DNA from: Actinoplanes derwentensis
GTDB lineage: Bacteria > Actinomycetota > Actinomycetes > Mycobacteriales > Micromonosporaceae
Direction: 5' to 3'
NCBI RefSeq assembly: GCF_900104725.1
Contig: NZ_LT629758.1
Coordinates: 4,416,501 to 4,480,500, forward strand
Length of the DNA stretch: 64,000 nt
In this document: positions 42,216 through 51,700 of the stretch, piece by piece
Layout: every line of letters starts with the position of its first letter
How positions within the stretch are numbered: position 1 is the first letter of the stretch
Program-made: the position numbers and the translations under genes
Notes under the pieces: model-generated
Database searches by the model: none
Told to the model about the DNA's origin: nothing
Seen by the model: the letters and a program-made list of their open reading frames with translations, nothing else

Positions 42216-43261
42216 TGTCGCACGACCTCGACGACCGGATCGCCGCCACCCTTCAGGGCCGGGCCGGGGGCGAGATCGACCCGGAGCCGCTGGTCCGTAA
42301 GGCCCGCGAGCACGGCGCGCGGATCAGGCGCCGCCATCGGGTGATCAACGCCGTCGCCACCGCGGCCCTGACCGTGACTTTGACCGTCGCCGTGCTGGTG
42401 ACCCCGGACGTGTCCCGGACCGGCCGGACCGGGGTGGCCGTGCCGCCTCCCCCTGCGACCGGTGTGTCCGGGGCGGCGGCAAGTCCCGGCCTGGTCGGCG
42501 GCGACCCGGCGACTCTGCACTTCACCGCCGCCGAACTGGTCGCCGGGGCCGAGTCGGTGACGTGGGGCGCCGGTGAGGGGGTGGAGAGCGTGGAGGCGCG
42601 CGGTGCGGACGTCTCCTCGCTGTTCCTGTTGACCCGCACCGCGAAGAAGCTGGACGAGGCGGACCGCACGCTCGGTTCCAGCGGTGAGCCGGTCAGCCCG
42701 GTGGACGTCCTCGTCGCAGATCGTCCGGCCCGGGTGTGGCAGGACGGTGACCACGGCGACGGCGGCAACTGGACCGTCGAATGGCAGCCCACCGGCGGGC
42801 TGTGGGCGCGGCTGCAGATGGTCGGATCCGGTCAGCCGGAGTTGCTGGCGGCGGCCGCGACCCTCCGGTTCGACGCGGCGACCCGGTGTGCGCTGCCGTT
42901 CCGGTTGACGGTCGTGCCAGCCGGGATGCGCGTCCTGTCGTGCAGTGTGACGCTCGGTTCCCGGGGATTCTCGGAAGGTGTGACGCTGGTCGGCGACGAC
43001 GAACGCTGGTTCAGCGTCCGGGTCGAGGAGCCCGGTGCCGGCAACCCGGCGGCCGAGGTCGACGGCGCCCTGACCGCGGGGCCCTACCAGGTACGGCGGG
43101 CGGAGACCCGGGTGCTGCAGACGGTCGCCGGTGGTTGCTATGTGGGCCTGATCCGGGACGGCTGGGGCTCGTGGGCGAAGGGCGTCACCGAACCGGAGGC
43201 CCTGTCGGTGCTGGCCGGTTACCGTCCCGCCGAGAACCTGAGCGACCCGGCCCGCTGGTGA
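42215..43261 (+). CDS. Single-pass membrane protein, probable sigma-factor partner
   Basis: 348 residues: cytoplasmic N-terminal segment (about 1-45, SHDLDDRIAATLQGRAG), one membrane helix (about 47-65, INAVATAALTVTLTVAVLV), and a large extracytoplasmic domain with paired cysteines (CALPF and VLSCSV). It lacks the HxxxCxxC zinc motif of ZAS anti-sigma factors, so a role as anti-sigma or co-sensor rests on position alone. Genes of this form follow many SigE-family factors. Ends before a bidirectional hairpin. Confidence 0.72.
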   Translation: MSHDLDDRIAATLQGRAGGEIDPEPLVRKAREHGARIRRRHRVINAVATAALTVTLTVAVLVTPDVSRTGRTGVAVPPPPATGVSGAAASPGLVGGDPATLHFTAAELVAGAESVTWGAGEGVESVEARGADVSSLFLLTRTAKKLDEADRTLGSSGEPVSPVDVLVADRPARVWQDGDHGDGGNWTVEWQPTGGLWARLQMVGSGQPELLAAAATLRFDAATRCALPFRLTVVPAGMRVLSCSVTLGSRGFSEGVTLVGDDERWFSVRVEEPGAGNPAAEVDGALTAGPYQVRRAETRVLQTVAGGCYVGLIRDGWGSWAKGVTEPEALSVLAGYRPAENLSDPARW

Positions 43262-43280
43262 TCCGCCAGGTCGTTCTCGG

Positions 43281-43313
43281 CACCGGCCGCCGGGGTGGAC
43301 CCGGCGGCCGGTG
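43281..43313. terminator. Bidirectional hairpin terminator
   Basis: Perfect 14-bp stem, 43281-43294 with 43300-43313, loop GTGGA, between two convergent operons. Confidence 0.8.
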
Positions 43314-43317
43314 ACCG

Positions 43318-45048
43318 TCACGCCGGGGCGGGCAGGTTCTCGCCGCCGTGCCAGGAGGTCCACAGGGCCGAGTACGGGCCGTCGGCGGCGACCAGTTCGT
43401 CGTGGGTGCCGAGTTCGATGACGCGGCCGCCGTCCATCACCGCGACCCGGTCCGCGTCGTGGGCGGTCTGCAGGCGGTGCGCGATCGCGATGACCGTGCG
43501 GTCGTGCAGCACCGCCGCCAGGGAGCGTTCGGCGGCACGGGCCGCAGTCGGGTCGAGCAGGGCGGTCGCCTCGTCGAGGATGACCGTGTGCGGATCGGCG
43601 AGGACCACCCGGGCCAGCGCGAGCTGTTGGGCCTGCGCGCCGTCGAGCGGGTGTTCACCGAGGTCACGGTCGAGGTCGGCGGCCCAGTCGGCGCCGACGG
43701 TGCGCAGAGCCTCGGCCAGCCGCTCGTCGGGGGCGTCGGTCATCAGGTTCTCCCGGAGCGTCTCCCGGAAGACGTGGTGTTCCTGGGTGACCAGGACGAC
43801 GTGCCGGCGCAGTTCGTGCGGTGGCAGGTCGGCGATGGGGACGCCGCCGACGGTGACGGTCCCGGCGGTGGGGCGTTCGACGCCGGCGATCAGGCGTCCG
43901 AGGGTGGATTTGCCGGCGCCGGAGAGGCCGACGACGGCGAGCCGTTCGCCGGGACGGACGGTCAGGTCCACGTCGTGCAGGACATCACGGCCCTGGTCGT
44001 ACGCGTAACGAACGCCCCGTACCTCGATCCGCTCGGTCTCCGGCACCCGGTCGGCGAACGGTGGCGGGGCGGGCACCGCGGCGATCCCTTCGACGCGGGA
44101 GAAGGCGGCTCCGGCGCTCTGCATCTGGTCGAGGTAGATCAGGATGCTGTCGATCGGGCCGACGAGCTGGCGCAGGTAGAGCACGGCCGCGGCGACGGTG
44201 CCGAGGGTGACCCGGTCGTCGAAGTAGAGGAACCCGCCGAGGAGCAGCACCAGGACGGCGGGGACCGCGTACGACGTCTCGGCCACCGGGAAGAAGACGC
44301 TGCGCAGTCGCAGGGTGGCCAGCCGGGTGCGCCGGGTCTCGGTGAGGGCCTCGTGCCCGGCGGCGAGCCGGTGCTCGGCGAGCCCGAACGCCTCGATGGT
44401 GCGGGCTCCGGCGGTGGTGGCGGCGAGTTCGTCGGCGAGCCGCGAGTTGGCCTCGCCTTCGACCAGGTAGGCGGCACCGGCGCGGCGCAGGTACCAGCGG
44501 GTGACGAACCAGATGCCGGTGAAGCCGACCACGCCGACCAGCCCGAGGACCGGTTCCAGGACGAGCACCGCGATGATCAGGAAGACGCCCTGGACGACGG
44601 CGACGAAGATGGTCGGCAGGATGTCGCGCAGCGCGGTGGCGATGGAGTCGACGTCGGTGCTGCCGCGGGCGGCGAGGTCACCGGCGGGGACTCGTTCGAT
44701 GACGGCGGCGGGCAGGTTGACAGCCCGTTCCAGGAAGGTCTCCCGGATCCGGGCGGCGGTGCGCTCGCCGAATCGGTACGCCACCGCGAGCGCCCACCGC
44801 GACAGCAGCAGCTGGACGATCGCGCAGGCCAGCACGGCGAGGGCGAGCCGGTCGACGTGGCTGTCACCGCCGCCGGTGGTGACCGCGTCGATGACCCGGC
44901 CGAGCAGCCAGGGACCGCCGAGCCCGGCCAGGGCGGCGAGGGAGCTGAGGGTGACCATGCCGGCCACCACCCGGCGGTCGGCGGCGACCAGGGCGACGAC
45001 AGCGCGGCCGACCCGGCGTTGATCGGCGATCGGGAGCTTGTGGTTCAT
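43318..45048 (-). CDS. ABC exporter half-transporter, catalytic subunit
   Basis: 576 residues: six helices of an ABC exporter (1-320) then a nucleotide-binding domain. Walker A GLSGAGKST, Walker B VILDEATALLDP and the H-loop IAIAHRL are intact. The signature that should read LSGGQ is LDGAQ. It therefore supplies the working Walker motifs of a heterodimer but a poor signature. It overlaps the partner gene by four bases (ATGA). An efflux pump for a drug or metabolite is likely. Confidence 0.9.
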   Translation of the reverse strand: MNHKLPIADQRRVGRAVVALVAADRRVVAGMVTLSSLAALAGLGGPWLLGRVIDAVTTGGGDSHVDRLALAVLACAIVQLLLSRWALAVAYRFGERTAARIRETFLERAVNLPAAVIERVPAGDLAARGSTDVDSIATALRDILPTIFVAVVQGVFLIIAVLVLEPVLGLVGVVGFTGIWFVTRWYLRRAGAAYLVEGEANSRLADELAATTAGARTIEAFGLAEHRLAAGHEALTETRRTRLATLRLRSVFFPVAETSYAVPAVLVLLLGGFLYFDDRVTLGTVAAAVLYLRQLVGPIDSILIYLDQMQSAGAAFSRVEGIAAVPAPPPFADRVPETERIEVRGVRYAYDQGRDVLHDVDLTVRPGERLAVVGLSGAGKSTLGRLIAGVERPTAGTVTVGGVPIADLPPHELRRHVVLVTQEHHVFRETLRENLMTDAPDERLAEALRTVGADWAADLDRDLGEHPLDGAQAQQLALARVVLADPHTVILDEATALLDPTAARAAERSLAAVLHDRTVIAIAHRLQTAHDADRVAVMDGGRVIELGTHDELVAADGPYSALWTSWHGGENLPAPA

Positions 45049-46694
45049 CGGTTCACCAGTGCCCGGTAGCCGGATTCGGTGGCGAGCAGTTCGCGGTGGG
45101 TGCCGGAGGCGGCGACCCGGCCGTCGACGAGCCAGTGCACGGTGTCGGCGCGGTCCAGCAGCACCGGTGAGGTGGTGGCCAGGACGGTACCGCGACCGGC
45201 GCGGGCCTGGCTGAGCCGGTCGGCGATGGCGGCTTCGGTGTGCGCGTCGACGGCGGAGGTAGGTTCGGGGGCGAGCAACATCTCCGGGTCGGCGTAGACG
45301 GCGCGGGCCAGCCGGACCCGCTGCCGCTGCCCGCCGGAGAGGTTGCGCCCGCCCCAGGTCAGGGGCCGGTCCAGGTCGTCGCCGACGTCGTGGGCGACGG
45401 CGGTGGTCAGGGCTTGGCGGATCCGGCGGTCGTCGGGGGCGAGCCGGCCCGCGACGACCTCGCGCAGGGTGCCGGCGAACAGGTCGGCCTCGTGTTCGGT
45501 GACCAGGACCCGGTCCCGGATCTCGGCGACGGCGATGTCGTCGAGCCGGCGGCCGGCCCAGGTGGCCTCGGTCGGGCCGTATGCGCCGAGCCGGTCGAGG
45601 ATCTCGGCGCCGTCGGCGGGGCGGGATCCGGCCAGGGCGGTGAACCGGCCCGGTTCGGCGCACACTCCCGACACCGGGTCGTGCAGGGCGGCCGGGGCCG
45701 CCGGGGCGGGTTCGCCGGACGGGTCGTCGACGGGCAGCCGCAGGAACTCGGTCAGCCGCCGGGCCGCCACCACACCGTGCGTGACGTCGAAGCCGACGAA
45801 GATGAGCACGTTCACCGGGATGACCAGCATGGCGGTGTAGCCGTACACCGCCATCAGTTGACCGGGGGTCAGGCCGCCGTCGACCGCGAGCCGCGCGGCC
45901 AGCCAGATCACCACACCGATGAAGACGGCCGGCAGGCATTCGCCGAGGGCGCCGATCCAGCTGGACGGGCCGCCCACCCGGTAACCCTGGTCCCGGAGCG
46001 CGGACGATTCGCGCTGGTAGCGGGCCAGGTGGAGCTCCTTGCCGCCGAGCCCGTTGAGGATCCGGAGGCCGCCGAGCACGTCGAGCAGCCGCCCGTTCAC
46101 CGCGCCCTGCCGCTCCCGGTAGCGGGCTCCGGCGCGCTGGGTGCGGCGCAGCAGCGGGCCGACGATCAGCACCATCGACGGCACCCCGATCATGATCACC
46201 GCGGCGAGCATCCCGGAGATCCGGGACAGCATGACCGCGATGACGACGCAGGCCACCACCGACGCCACTCCGACACCACCGGCGTTCATCGCCCGGCCGA
46301 TGGTCCACACGTCGGAGATGCCGATGGTGACCACCTCACCGGCGGTGACCCGGCGGGGCAGGGCCGCGCCGAGCCGGGTGGCGTGTGTCATCACCAGGTC
46401 TGCGGTGCGCATCGCGGCCGCCAGCCGCAGTCTTGTCATGCTGCGGTGCCGCATGATGCCGAGCCAGGCGCTGGCGACTCCGACGGCCAGGACCACGCCG
46501 GCCCAGGCGATCAGCACGGAGGGCCGGTGCGGCACCAGGCCACGGTCGATGGCCTGCGAGATCAGGTACGGCGTGACGGCCAGACTGGCGAACCACAACG
46601 ACCCGAATATCGCGCCGAGCGCCACCCGGCCTTTCACTTGACGGGCCAGCCACCACAGGTATCTCACGGGTCCACGCGCATCCACGACCGCCAT
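45045..46694 (-). CDS. ABC exporter half-transporter, degenerate-ATPase subunit
   Basis: 549 residues: six helices then a nucleotide-binding domain whose Walker A is lost (ALAGSRPADGAEIL lacks GK[ST]), whose Walker B reads LLAPEPTSAVD (the magnesium Asp replaced) and whose H-loop His is Ser (TTSPVLL). The signature LSGGQRQRVRLARA is perfect. It must pair with the following gene product, giving one composite site with ATPase competence and one dead site, the CFTR/TAP/TM287-288 pattern. It follows the MFS gene by 25 bases. Confidence 0.9.
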   Translation of the reverse strand: MAVVDARGPVRYLWWLARQVKGRVALGAIFGSLWFASLAVTPYLISQAIDRGLVPHRPSVLIAWAGVVLAVGVASAWLGIMRHRSMTRLRLAAAMRTADLVMTHATRLGAALPRRVTAGEVVTIGISDVWTIGRAMNAGGVGVASVVACVVIAVMLSRISGMLAAVIMIGVPSMVLIVGPLLRRTQRAGARYRERQGAVNGRLLDVLGGLRILNGLGGKELHLARYQRESSALRDQGYRVGGPSSWIGALGECLPAVFIGVVIWLAARLAVDGGLTPGQLMAVYGYTAMLVIPVNVLIFVGFDVTHGVVAARRLTEFLRLPVDDPSGEPAPAAPAALHDPVSGVCAEPGRFTALAGSRPADGAEILDRLGAYGPTEATWAGRRLDDIAVAEIRDRVLVTEHEADLFAGTLREVVAGRLAPDDRRIRQALTTAVAHDVGDDLDRPLTWGGRNLSGGQRQRVRLARAVYADPEMLLAPEPTSAVDAHTEAAIADRLSQARAGRGTVLATTSPVLLDRADTVHWLVDGRVAASGTHRELLATESGYRALVNR

Positions 46695-46719
46695 GCTGCC
46701 GCACCGGCACCCGGAAATG

Positions 46720-48075
46720 TCACCCGATTTTCACCGGTCCGGTCACTCGCCGGCGCACCGCGACCACCACGATGAAGGCCGCGACCAGCCCGAACACGCC
46801 CGCCAGCACGGTGACGCGGCTCAGATCGGCGGCATACGAATTCTGCTCGCGGAAGACCGTCCCGTAGATCGCCACCCCGAACGCGAACCCGAGCTGACGG
46901 AACGTGTTCAGTGCCCCACCGGCCATCCCGCTGCGGTCGCGGGGAACCTCGGCCAGCACCGCCGACGACAGCACCGGCATCACCACCCCGGAGCCGAGCC
47001 CGACCAGGATCAGTCCCGGGATCAGGGCGAACGCACTGTCGCTGACGATGGTCTGGGCGAAGGCCCCGGCGGCGATGGCCAGCAGTCCACCGCTGATCGT
47101 GATCCGCGGGTCGAAGCCTTGCAGGTGCCGGCCGGCGAACACGCCGACCAGCAGGGCCGCGCCGCTCAACGGCAACGCGCCGAGCAGTCCGGCGTCGACC
47201 GGGCCGTAGCCGAGCACCTGCTGCAGCCAGGTGGTGGTGAACGGCAGGTAGGCGAACGCGGCGGCCTGGCACAGGAACGCCGCCACGATCAGGCCGGTGA
47301 AGGGCAAGCGCCGGAACAGGTCCAGGTCCAGCATCGGATGCTCGGACCGGCGTTCCACCAGCACGAACACGGCGATCCCGGCGAATCCGGCGGTGAGCAG
47401 GCCGAGCACGGCCGGTGAGGTCCAGCCGTCGGCGGCGGCGCGGATCAGGGCGTAGACGATCGCGGTGGCGGCCAGGGTGAAGGTGACCGTGCCGGGGATG
47501 TCGAAACGGCCGGCGCGTTCGGCGCGGGACTCGGTGACCGTACGCAGGGTGAACCAGACCGCGGCGACGCAGACCGGCAGGTTGACCAGGAAGATCCAGC
47601 GCCAGTCGAGATGTTCGGTGAGCAGGCCGCCGGCCAGTGGGCCGGCCGCCGTGGCCGCGCCGCTGACCGCACCCCAGACGCCGAACGCGGTGCCCCGGTC
47701 CCGGCCCTGGTAGGTGACGTTCAGGATGGCGACCGTGGTGGCGAACATCGCGGCGCCGCCGACGCCCTGCACGACACGGGCGGCGATCAGGGCCGGGACG
47801 GTCGGTGCCAGCGCACAGAGCAGGGACGACAAGGCGAAGATCACCAGCCCGATGACGTACGTCCGGCGGCGCCCGTAACGGTCGGCGAGCGCCCCGGCGC
47901 CCAGCAGGAGGGCGGCCAGTGCCAGGGCGTAGCCGTCCAGGATCCAGGTCAGGTCGTGCGGGCCGGCTTTCAGGTGACCGGCGATGCTCGGCAGGGCGAC
48001 GATCACGATGGTGACGTCGACCAACAGTAGGAAGGTGCCGAGACAGACGGCAATCAGGGGTGACCACTTACGCAT
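46720..48075 (-). CDS. MFS drug exporter, DHA2 (EmrB/QacA) type
   Basis: 451 residues, 12-14 hydrophobic helices. Motif C-like and motif A elements are present: WILDGYALALAALLLGAGALADRYGRRRTYVIG (motif A, with D-R-x-GRR), and LLVDVTIVIVALP at TM1, which is the DHA2 motif D1. Proton-driven export of a small hydrophobic compound is expected. First gene of a minus-strand export operon with the ABC heterodimer, divergent from the Lrp regulator. Confidence 0.9.
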   Translation of the reverse strand: MRKWSPLIAVCLGTFLLLVDVTIVIVALPSIAGHLKAGPHDLTWILDGYALALAALLLGAGALADRYGRRRTYVIGLVIFALSSLLCALAPTVPALIAARVVQGVGGAAMFATTVAILNVTYQGRDRGTAFGVWGAVSGAATAAGPLAGGLLTEHLDWRWIFLVNLPVCVAAVWFTLRTVTESRAERAGRFDIPGTVTFTLAATAIVYALIRAAADGWTSPAVLGLLTAGFAGIAVFVLVERRSEHPMLDLDLFRRLPFTGLIVAAFLCQAAAFAYLPFTTTWLQQVLGYGPVDAGLLGALPLSGAALLVGVFAGRHLQGFDPRITISGGLLAIAAGAFAQTIVSDSAFALIPGLILVGLGSGVVMPVLSSAVLAEVPRDRSGMAGGALNTFRQLGFAFGVAIYGTVFREQNSYAADLSRVTVLAGVFGLVAAFIVVVAVRRRVTGPVKIG

Positions 48076-48160
48076 GGGCCGAAGAATGCCGTGACTGCGG
48101 CGGTGTCAACGACGTTTTCCGATGATCGCTGCGGATCTCGACACCCGGTAGGCTCGCCTG

Positions 48161-49195
48161 GTGGAATTCGACATGCTGGATCAGCAGATCGTGCACGCGT
48201 TGCGCGTCGACGGGCGGGCCGGCTACCGGGAGATCGGCGCGGTCCTCGGTGTCTCCGACCAGACGGTGGCCCGCCGCTACCGGCGGCTGCGGGAGAACGC
48301 GGGGGTCCGGGTGGTCGGCCTGCCGAACCCGATCCGGCTCGGCTACGAGACGTGGATGCTGCGGCTGCACACCGGCCCGGACGTCGCCATGCCCCTGGCC
48401 CGGGCGCTGGCCCGCCGTTCCGACACGAGCTGGGTGACCCTGTCCTCGGGCGGCACCGAGATCTCCTGCAACGTCCGTGTCCCGGCGCATGCCGACCGCG
48501 AGTCGCTGCTGTTGGAGAAGCTTCCGCGCACACCCCGCCTGGTGTCGGTGAACGCGCACTGCCTGATCCATCATTTCGTGGGCGGCGCGGTCGGCCCGGA
48601 CCGGCGCGACGACGCGCTGACCCAGGCTCAGATCGACACCCTGACCCCGGCCGGGGTTCCGGCGCCGCCGCCCCCGCCGTACTCGCACCGGGGCCCCGGC
48701 ACGGTCCCGGGCAGCGCCGCCGATCCGGGCGACGGGCCGCCCGCCCCGTTGACGGTCGAGGACGAGACGCTGGTGGAGGCGCTGTCCCGGGACGGCCGGA
48801 CCGGCTATGCGGAGCTGTCGGCGGCGACCGGCTGGCCGGAGTCGACGGTCCGCCGCCGGATGGTCGAACTGCGCCGCTCCGGTGCCCTGTACTACGACGT
48901 CGAAGTGAAGTCGTTCATGTTCGGCTTCCTCGCCCCGGTCCAGTTGTGGCTGACCGTCGCGCCCGCGCATCTGGCCGCCGTCGGGCAGGCGCTGACCGAG
49001 CACGAGGAGGTCGTCTTCGCCGCCGCCACGACCGGCGCCACCAACCTGGTGGCGATCGTGGTCTGCCGGGACATGGCCGCCTTCTACCGTTACCTGACCG
49101 AGCGGGTGAGCGGCCTGGACGGGGTGGACCGGGTCGAGTCGGCGCCGCTGCTCCGGCACGTCAAACAACTCGGCTCGGTGACCGGCGTGTTGTGA
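48161..49195 (+). CDS. Double-headed Lrp/AsnC-family regulator
   Basis: 344 residues made of two Lrp units. HTH 1 is MLDQQIVHALRVDGRAGYRE..VSDQTVARRYRRL, then a first RAM-like effector half. HTH 2 lies near residue 202 (DETLVEALSRDGRTGYAELSAATGWPESTVRRRMVEL), then a second alpha/beta domain. Such fused pairs are common in actinobacteria and probably act as monomeric or dimeric equivalents of Lrp dimers and tetramers. It is divergent from the MFS/ABC export operon, its likely target. TAGGCT at 48149-48154 ends six bases before the GTG, so it may be leaderless. Confidence 0.88.
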   Translation: MEFDMLDQQIVHALRVDGRAGYREIGAVLGVSDQTVARRYRRLRENAGVRVVGLPNPIRLGYETWMLRLHTGPDVAMPLARALARRSDTSWVTLSSGGTEISCNVRVPAHADRESLLLEKLPRTPRLVSVNAHCLIHHFVGGAVGPDRRDDALTQAQIDTLTPAGVPAPPPPPYSHRGPGTVPGSAADPGDGPPAPLTVEDETLVEALSRDGRTGYAELSAATGWPESTVRRRMVELRRSGALYYDVEVKSFMFGFLAPVQLWLTVAPAHLAAVGQALTEHEEVVFAAATTGATNLVAIVVCRDMAAFYRYLTERVSGLDGVDRVESAPLLRHVKQLGSVTGVL

Positions 49196-49426
49196 ATCGG
49201 TACCGAGTGTGAACTTCCCGTTACGGTTTCCCGGGACAGGCCACCGATCAGGGCGCGGATACGTCCATGATCTGTGAGGGGCCGGAACGCCGGACGGGCA
49301 CGGGACGCGGTTCGCGTCCCGCTCGATGACCGCCGGCGAGTCGCCGGGCCTGGTTCGGGTGTGGCGGCGGCACCGGTTCGGGCCGCCGCCCCTCCGCTCC
49401 ACGCGCTCAGGAACACTCCGGCACGC

Positions 49427-50530
49427 TCATCGGCGACCACCCCGGCGGGCCGGGACCTCGGCGGTCTTGTAGGTGACCAGTGGGAGCGTGCTGACGACCG
49501 GAGTGGCCAGACCGTGTGTGACCAGGTCGCCGATCACCTGCTCGATGCGCTTGTAGGCGGTCGGCGCCTCCTCGAACAGGAGCTGCCGGTCGCCGCAGAC
49601 CACGAGCGAGCCCACCGCCGTACGCCGCAGCTCCTCGATCGTGTGTTTGGCCTTTCCCCGGCGCAGCGCGTCGGCCCGGGACATCTTGCGGCCGGCGCCG
49701 TGGGCGACCGACCAGCCGGCCTCGGGTGCGGCGTGCCCGGCGACCAGGAACGAGGGGGTGCCGCGGGTGCCGGCGATCAGCACGTCCCGGCCGTCGCCCG
49801 GTGCCGCGCCCTTGCGGTGCAGGTAGGCGCCGTCGCGGACCTCGACCGAGTTGTGGCAGACGTCGGTGACCGGCTCGCTCAGTTCGGCGCCGAGGGCGTC
49901 GGCGACCCGTTCGGCCATCAGGCGCCGGTTGAGGTGGCCCCAGCGGACCGCCTCGTCGTGGGCGGCCAGGTAGGCCGCCGGGTCGGCGGCCGGGCCCGCG
50001 CCGTGCACCGAGGTGTGGGCGCGCAGGATCCGCTCGCCGAGGCCGCGGGATCCACTGTGCACGATGAGGACCAGGTCACCGGCGGTCAGGCCGAGCCGTG
50101 CGGCGTGGGCGGCGTCGAGTGTCTCGTCGACCTTGGCGAGTTCGACGAAGTGGTTGCCGCGGCCGACGGTGCCGAGCTGGTCGAGGTAGCCGGCCGGGAT
50201 GTCGAGGCCGTCCAGGTCGGCCGGGTCGAGGGGCTGGTCCAGGTCGGGGAAGCGGGCGGCGAGGCGTTCCGGGACGGCTTTACGGATCCGGATCGGGAAG
50301 ACGGCGATGCCGCAGCCGATGTCCGAGCCGACCAGGAACGGGTAGAGGACGGTGGAGAGCATGGCGGCGCCGATCGGGGCGCCCTTACCGGGGTGCAGGT
50401 CGGGCATTCCGGCGACGCGGATCATGCCGGCGAGGGCGGCGACCTGATGGCACTGGTCGACGGCGCCGGTCTCGATCCAGCTGCCGGGTACGGCGAAGAT
50501 CGTGACGGTGGCAGAGCTCTGCTGAGACAA
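49427..50530 (-). CDS. RtcB-family RNA ligase, short form
   Basis: 367 residues. RtcB motifs in order: GMPDLHPGKG, GSDIGCG (metal Cys and Asp), GRGNHFVEL (metal His), VHSGSRGLG, HRKGAAPG and VAHGAGRKMSR holding the guanylylated His region. RtcB joins 2',3'-cyclic phosphate or 3'-phosphate ends to 5'-OH ends using GTP and Mn. The protein is shorter than tRNA-type RtcB (408-480) and resembles the group that accompanies release factor homologue PrfH, but no prfH is seen here. Start TTG with only a weak AAGAG site; a perfect palindrome lies 11 bases upstream. The 49196-49426 gap holds nothing recognisable. Confidence 0.85.
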   Translation of the reverse strand: MSQQSSATVTIFAVPGSWIETGAVDQCHQVAALAGMIRVAGMPDLHPGKGAPIGAAMLSTVLYPFLVGSDIGCGIAVFPIRIRKAVPERLAARFPDLDQPLDPADLDGLDIPAGYLDQLGTVGRGNHFVELAKVDETLDAAHAARLGLTAGDLVLIVHSGSRGLGERILRAHTSVHGAGPAADPAAYLAAHDEAVRWGHLNRRLMAERVADALGAELSEPVTDVCHNSVEVRDGAYLHRKGAAPGDGRDVLIAGTRGTPSFLVAGHAAPEAGWSVAHGAGRKMSRADALRRGKAKHTIEELRRTAVGSLVVCGDRQLLFEEAPTAYKRIEQVIGDLVTHGLATPVVSTLPLVTYKTAEVPARRGGRR

Positions 50531-50540
50531 GATCAGCTCT

Positions 50541-50552
50541 TCTTTCGAAAGA
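50541..50552. promoter_or_regulatory. Palindrome before the RtcB gene
   Basis: Perfect 12-bp palindrome TCTTTCGAAAGA, 10 bases before the TTG start, in a 276-base gap (50531-50806) with no other recognised feature. A candidate operator only. Confidence 0.45.
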
Positions 50553-50806
50553 TCGCATGACGGAGGGCACGCCGGCGGAGTCCGCGGGCGGGTTTGTCGG
50601 GGGGATCACCTCAGTACGTCATGCCGATCACCTTCGCCGACGCTCCGCCGGGCCGCAACCGGATTAACGGCAGATGATCAACGGCAACAGCCGCGACATA
50701 CCACCGAAACAGGGACCGGATCGGGATTACCTCGGTTGTTACTCACGGGTTAACTTATCGACATCCGTGAATGACTAGGAGCCCCACCACCACCAGGGAG
50801 TTCCCC

Positions 50807-51688
50807 ATGCCCGTTCCCACTCGCCGCCGCAAAGCCTCACTACTGACAGTGCTGTGCGCCGCGGCCGCCGCCGTCCTGGCGACCCCGGCGGCACCCGCCG
50901 TCGCGGCCAACCCGTACGAGCGCGGTCCCGCCCCCACCAACGCCAGCATCGAAGCGTCCCGCGGCACGTTCGCGGTCGCCTCGGTCACCGTCGCCCGGGC
51001 CAGCGTGTCCACATTCGGCGGCGGCACCATCTACTACCCGACCGACACCAGCGTCGGCACGTACGGCGCGATCGCCATCTCCCCCGGTTTCACCGCGTCC
51101 CAGTCCAGCATCGCCTGGCTCGGCCCGCGCATCGCCTCCCAGGGTTTCGTGGTCATCACCATCGACACCCGGAGCACCCTCGACCAGCCGGACAGCCGCG
51201 GCACCCAGCTGCTGGGCGCGCTGGACTACCTGACCGCAACCAGCTCGGTGCGCACCCGCATCGACGCCACCCGCCTCGGCGTGATGGGCCACTCGATGGG
51301 CGGCGGCGGCAGCCTCGCCGCGGCCCGCACCCGCCCGGCCCTGCAGGCCGCCGTCCCGATGACACCGTGGCACGGCACCAAGAGCTGGACCACGGTCCGG
51401 GTCCCCACCCTGATCATCGGCGCGGAGAACGACACGGTCGCCCCGGTGTCCTCCCACGCCGAACCGTTCTACACCAGCCTGACGGCCGCCCCGGAGAAGG
51501 CTTACCTCGAAGTCAACAACGCCACCCACTCGGCCCCGACCGAGGGCGGCAACGTGACCGTCGCCAAGTACGCCCTGTCCTGGCTGAAGCGCTTCATCGA
51601 CGACGACACCCGGTACGACCAGTTCCTGTGCCCGGCCCCGAGCGGCTCCACCATCCAGGAATACCGGGCCACCTGCCCGCACACCTGA
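50807..51688 (+). CDS. Secreted cutinase / polyester hydrolase (PET-hydrolase family)
   Basis: 293 residues. A signal peptide ([20 protein letters not shown].. to AVAA) precedes a mature start [16 protein letters not shown], the same opening as Thermobifida cutinases. Catalytic triad: Ser in GHSMGGGG, Asp in [11 protein letters not shown], His in NNATHSAP. The oxyanion/aromatic elements GFTAS and TPWHGTKSW match the polyester hydrolases, as does the C-terminal Cys pair (FLCPAP, ATCPHT) and [18 protein letters not shown]. It hydrolyses cutin-like and aliphatic polyesters; PET activity is plausible. The residue after the catalytic His is Ser, as in Ideonella PETase, not Phe as in TfCut. The ATG at 50807 is preferred over 50771 because AGGGAG lies six bases before it. 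Confidence 0.9.
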   Translation: MPVPTRRRKASLLTVLCAAAAAVLATPAAPAVAANPYERGPAPTNASIEASRGTFAVASVTVARASVSTFGGGTIYYPTDTSVGTYGAIAISPGFTASQSSIAWLGPRIASQGFVVITIDTRSTLDQPDSRGTQLLGALDYLTATSSVRTRIDATRLGVMGHSMGGGGSLAAARTRPALQAAVPMTPWHGTKSWTTVRVPTLIIGAENDTVAPVSSHAEPFYTSLTAAPEKAYLEVNNATHSAPTEGGNVTVAKYALSWLKRFIDDDTRYDQFLCPAPSGSTIQEYRATCPHT

Positions 51689-51700
51689 TCCACCACACCA

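Noticed and set aside
43318..46308. A single 996-codon minus-strand frame across both ABC genes
   Set aside because: The first 420 codons are the wrong frame of the upstream subunit. The true catalytic subunit starts at 45048 with an ATGA overlap.
49196..49426. Possible small gene or RNA between the Lrp and RtcB genes
   Set aside because: No frame with a ribosome site, no stable hairpin of note, no similarity recognised.
50771..50806. Start of the cutinase at the first ATG, 50771
   Set aside because: Adds 12 residues before a good signal peptide and has no ribosome site; the ATG at 50807 has AGGGAG at the right distance.
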